Assembly: GCF_905372745.1 (NCBI RefSeq)
Contig: NZ_CAJPQR010000038.1
Coordinates: forward strand, 1-21,173
Source: an uncultured Campylobacter sp.
Lineage (GTDB): Bacteria > Campylobacterota > Campylobacteria > Campylobacterales > Campylobacteraceae
Direction: 5' to 3'
DNA: 21,173 bases
Both the position numbers and the translations under genes were made by a program. Position 1 is the stretch's first letter; each line of letters starts with the position of its first letter. A model generated the notes under the pieces. It saw only the letters and a list, made by a program, of their open reading frames with translations, ran no database searches and had not been told where the DNA came from. Shown here piece by piece: positions 21,080-21,173 of this stretch.

Positions 21080-21173
21080 TCAAAACTCCTTGAGTGCAAA
21101 TTTTAATTAATCTTTTTAAAAATCATAGCGCAATTATTATCCTATTCTAGTTTCTTCGTGCGAAGTATATATT

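Noticed and set aside
1..21173. CRISPR array or tandem repeat array
   Set aside because: No regularly spaced direct repeats were seen; the AAATTT word is dispersed irregularly.

Overview
The window looks like chromosomal DNA of an epsilonproteobacterium, most likely a Campylobacter of the moderately GC-rich oral group (rectus/showae/curvus/gracilis type). The evidence is the gene set (selenocysteine formate dehydrogenase with a TorD-like chaperone and a small Tat protein, a Tup tungstate transporter, FdhD next to a ModE-like regulator), the very frequent word AAATTT, and IS1595-type transposase relics. The species is inferred, not proven.

Layout. (1) Positions 1-2903 are a decayed accessory stretch. 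It holds the 3' end of an unrecognised gene with a strong hairpin, a frameshifted excisionase-like HTH gene, an internally deleted IS1595-family element, an unrecognised 324-aa membrane-anchored protein, and a short gene with two in-frame amber stops. (2) Positions 2904-5345 hold a cytoplasmic-type formate dehydrogenase (FdhF/FDH-H class) with an in-frame TGA read as selenocysteine and a SECIS hairpin. (3) Positions 5443-10100 hold, convergently, the periplasmic formate dehydrogenase operon: TorD-like chaperone, 58-aa Tat protein, second selenocysteine FdhA, then FdhB with four 4Fe-4S clusters. No membrane cytochrome subunit follows. (4) Positions 10209-12915 are a tungstate ABC transporter, with tupB-tupC divergent from tupA. 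(5) Positions 12921-16060 are an AT-rich island carrying a two-gene Helicase-DUF2290 phage-defence cassette; it lies beside a pseudogene fragment and a second IS1595-family relic (16060-16901). (6) Positions 16957-20757 hold a class V PLP enzyme (NifS/selenocysteine-lyase type), then the fdhD - modE-like - 62-aa protein operon. (7) The right edge holds a short ORF interrupted by TGA.

How it works together: most of the window serves one job, making active formate dehydrogenases. Tup supplies tungstate (or molybdate) for the pterin cofactor, FdhD supplies its sulfido ligand, the chaperone and Tat proteins handle export, and selenocysteine sits at both active sites. A class V desulfurase/selenocysteine-lyase-like enzyme nearby could feed sulfur or selenium.

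The best candidate for something undescribed is a palindrome, ATATGC-N7-GCATAT. It occurs upstream of all three formate dehydrogenase transcription units (fdhF, the fdhAB operon, and fdhD-modE), with centres about 83-99 bp upstream of the predicted transcription starts. A second, one-mismatch copy lies exactly 50 bp from the fdhAB site. This suggests a formate dehydrogenase regulon whose regulator could be the ModE-like protein encoded here, which lacks the usual molybdate-binding domain and carries two tandem modules of unknown function instead.
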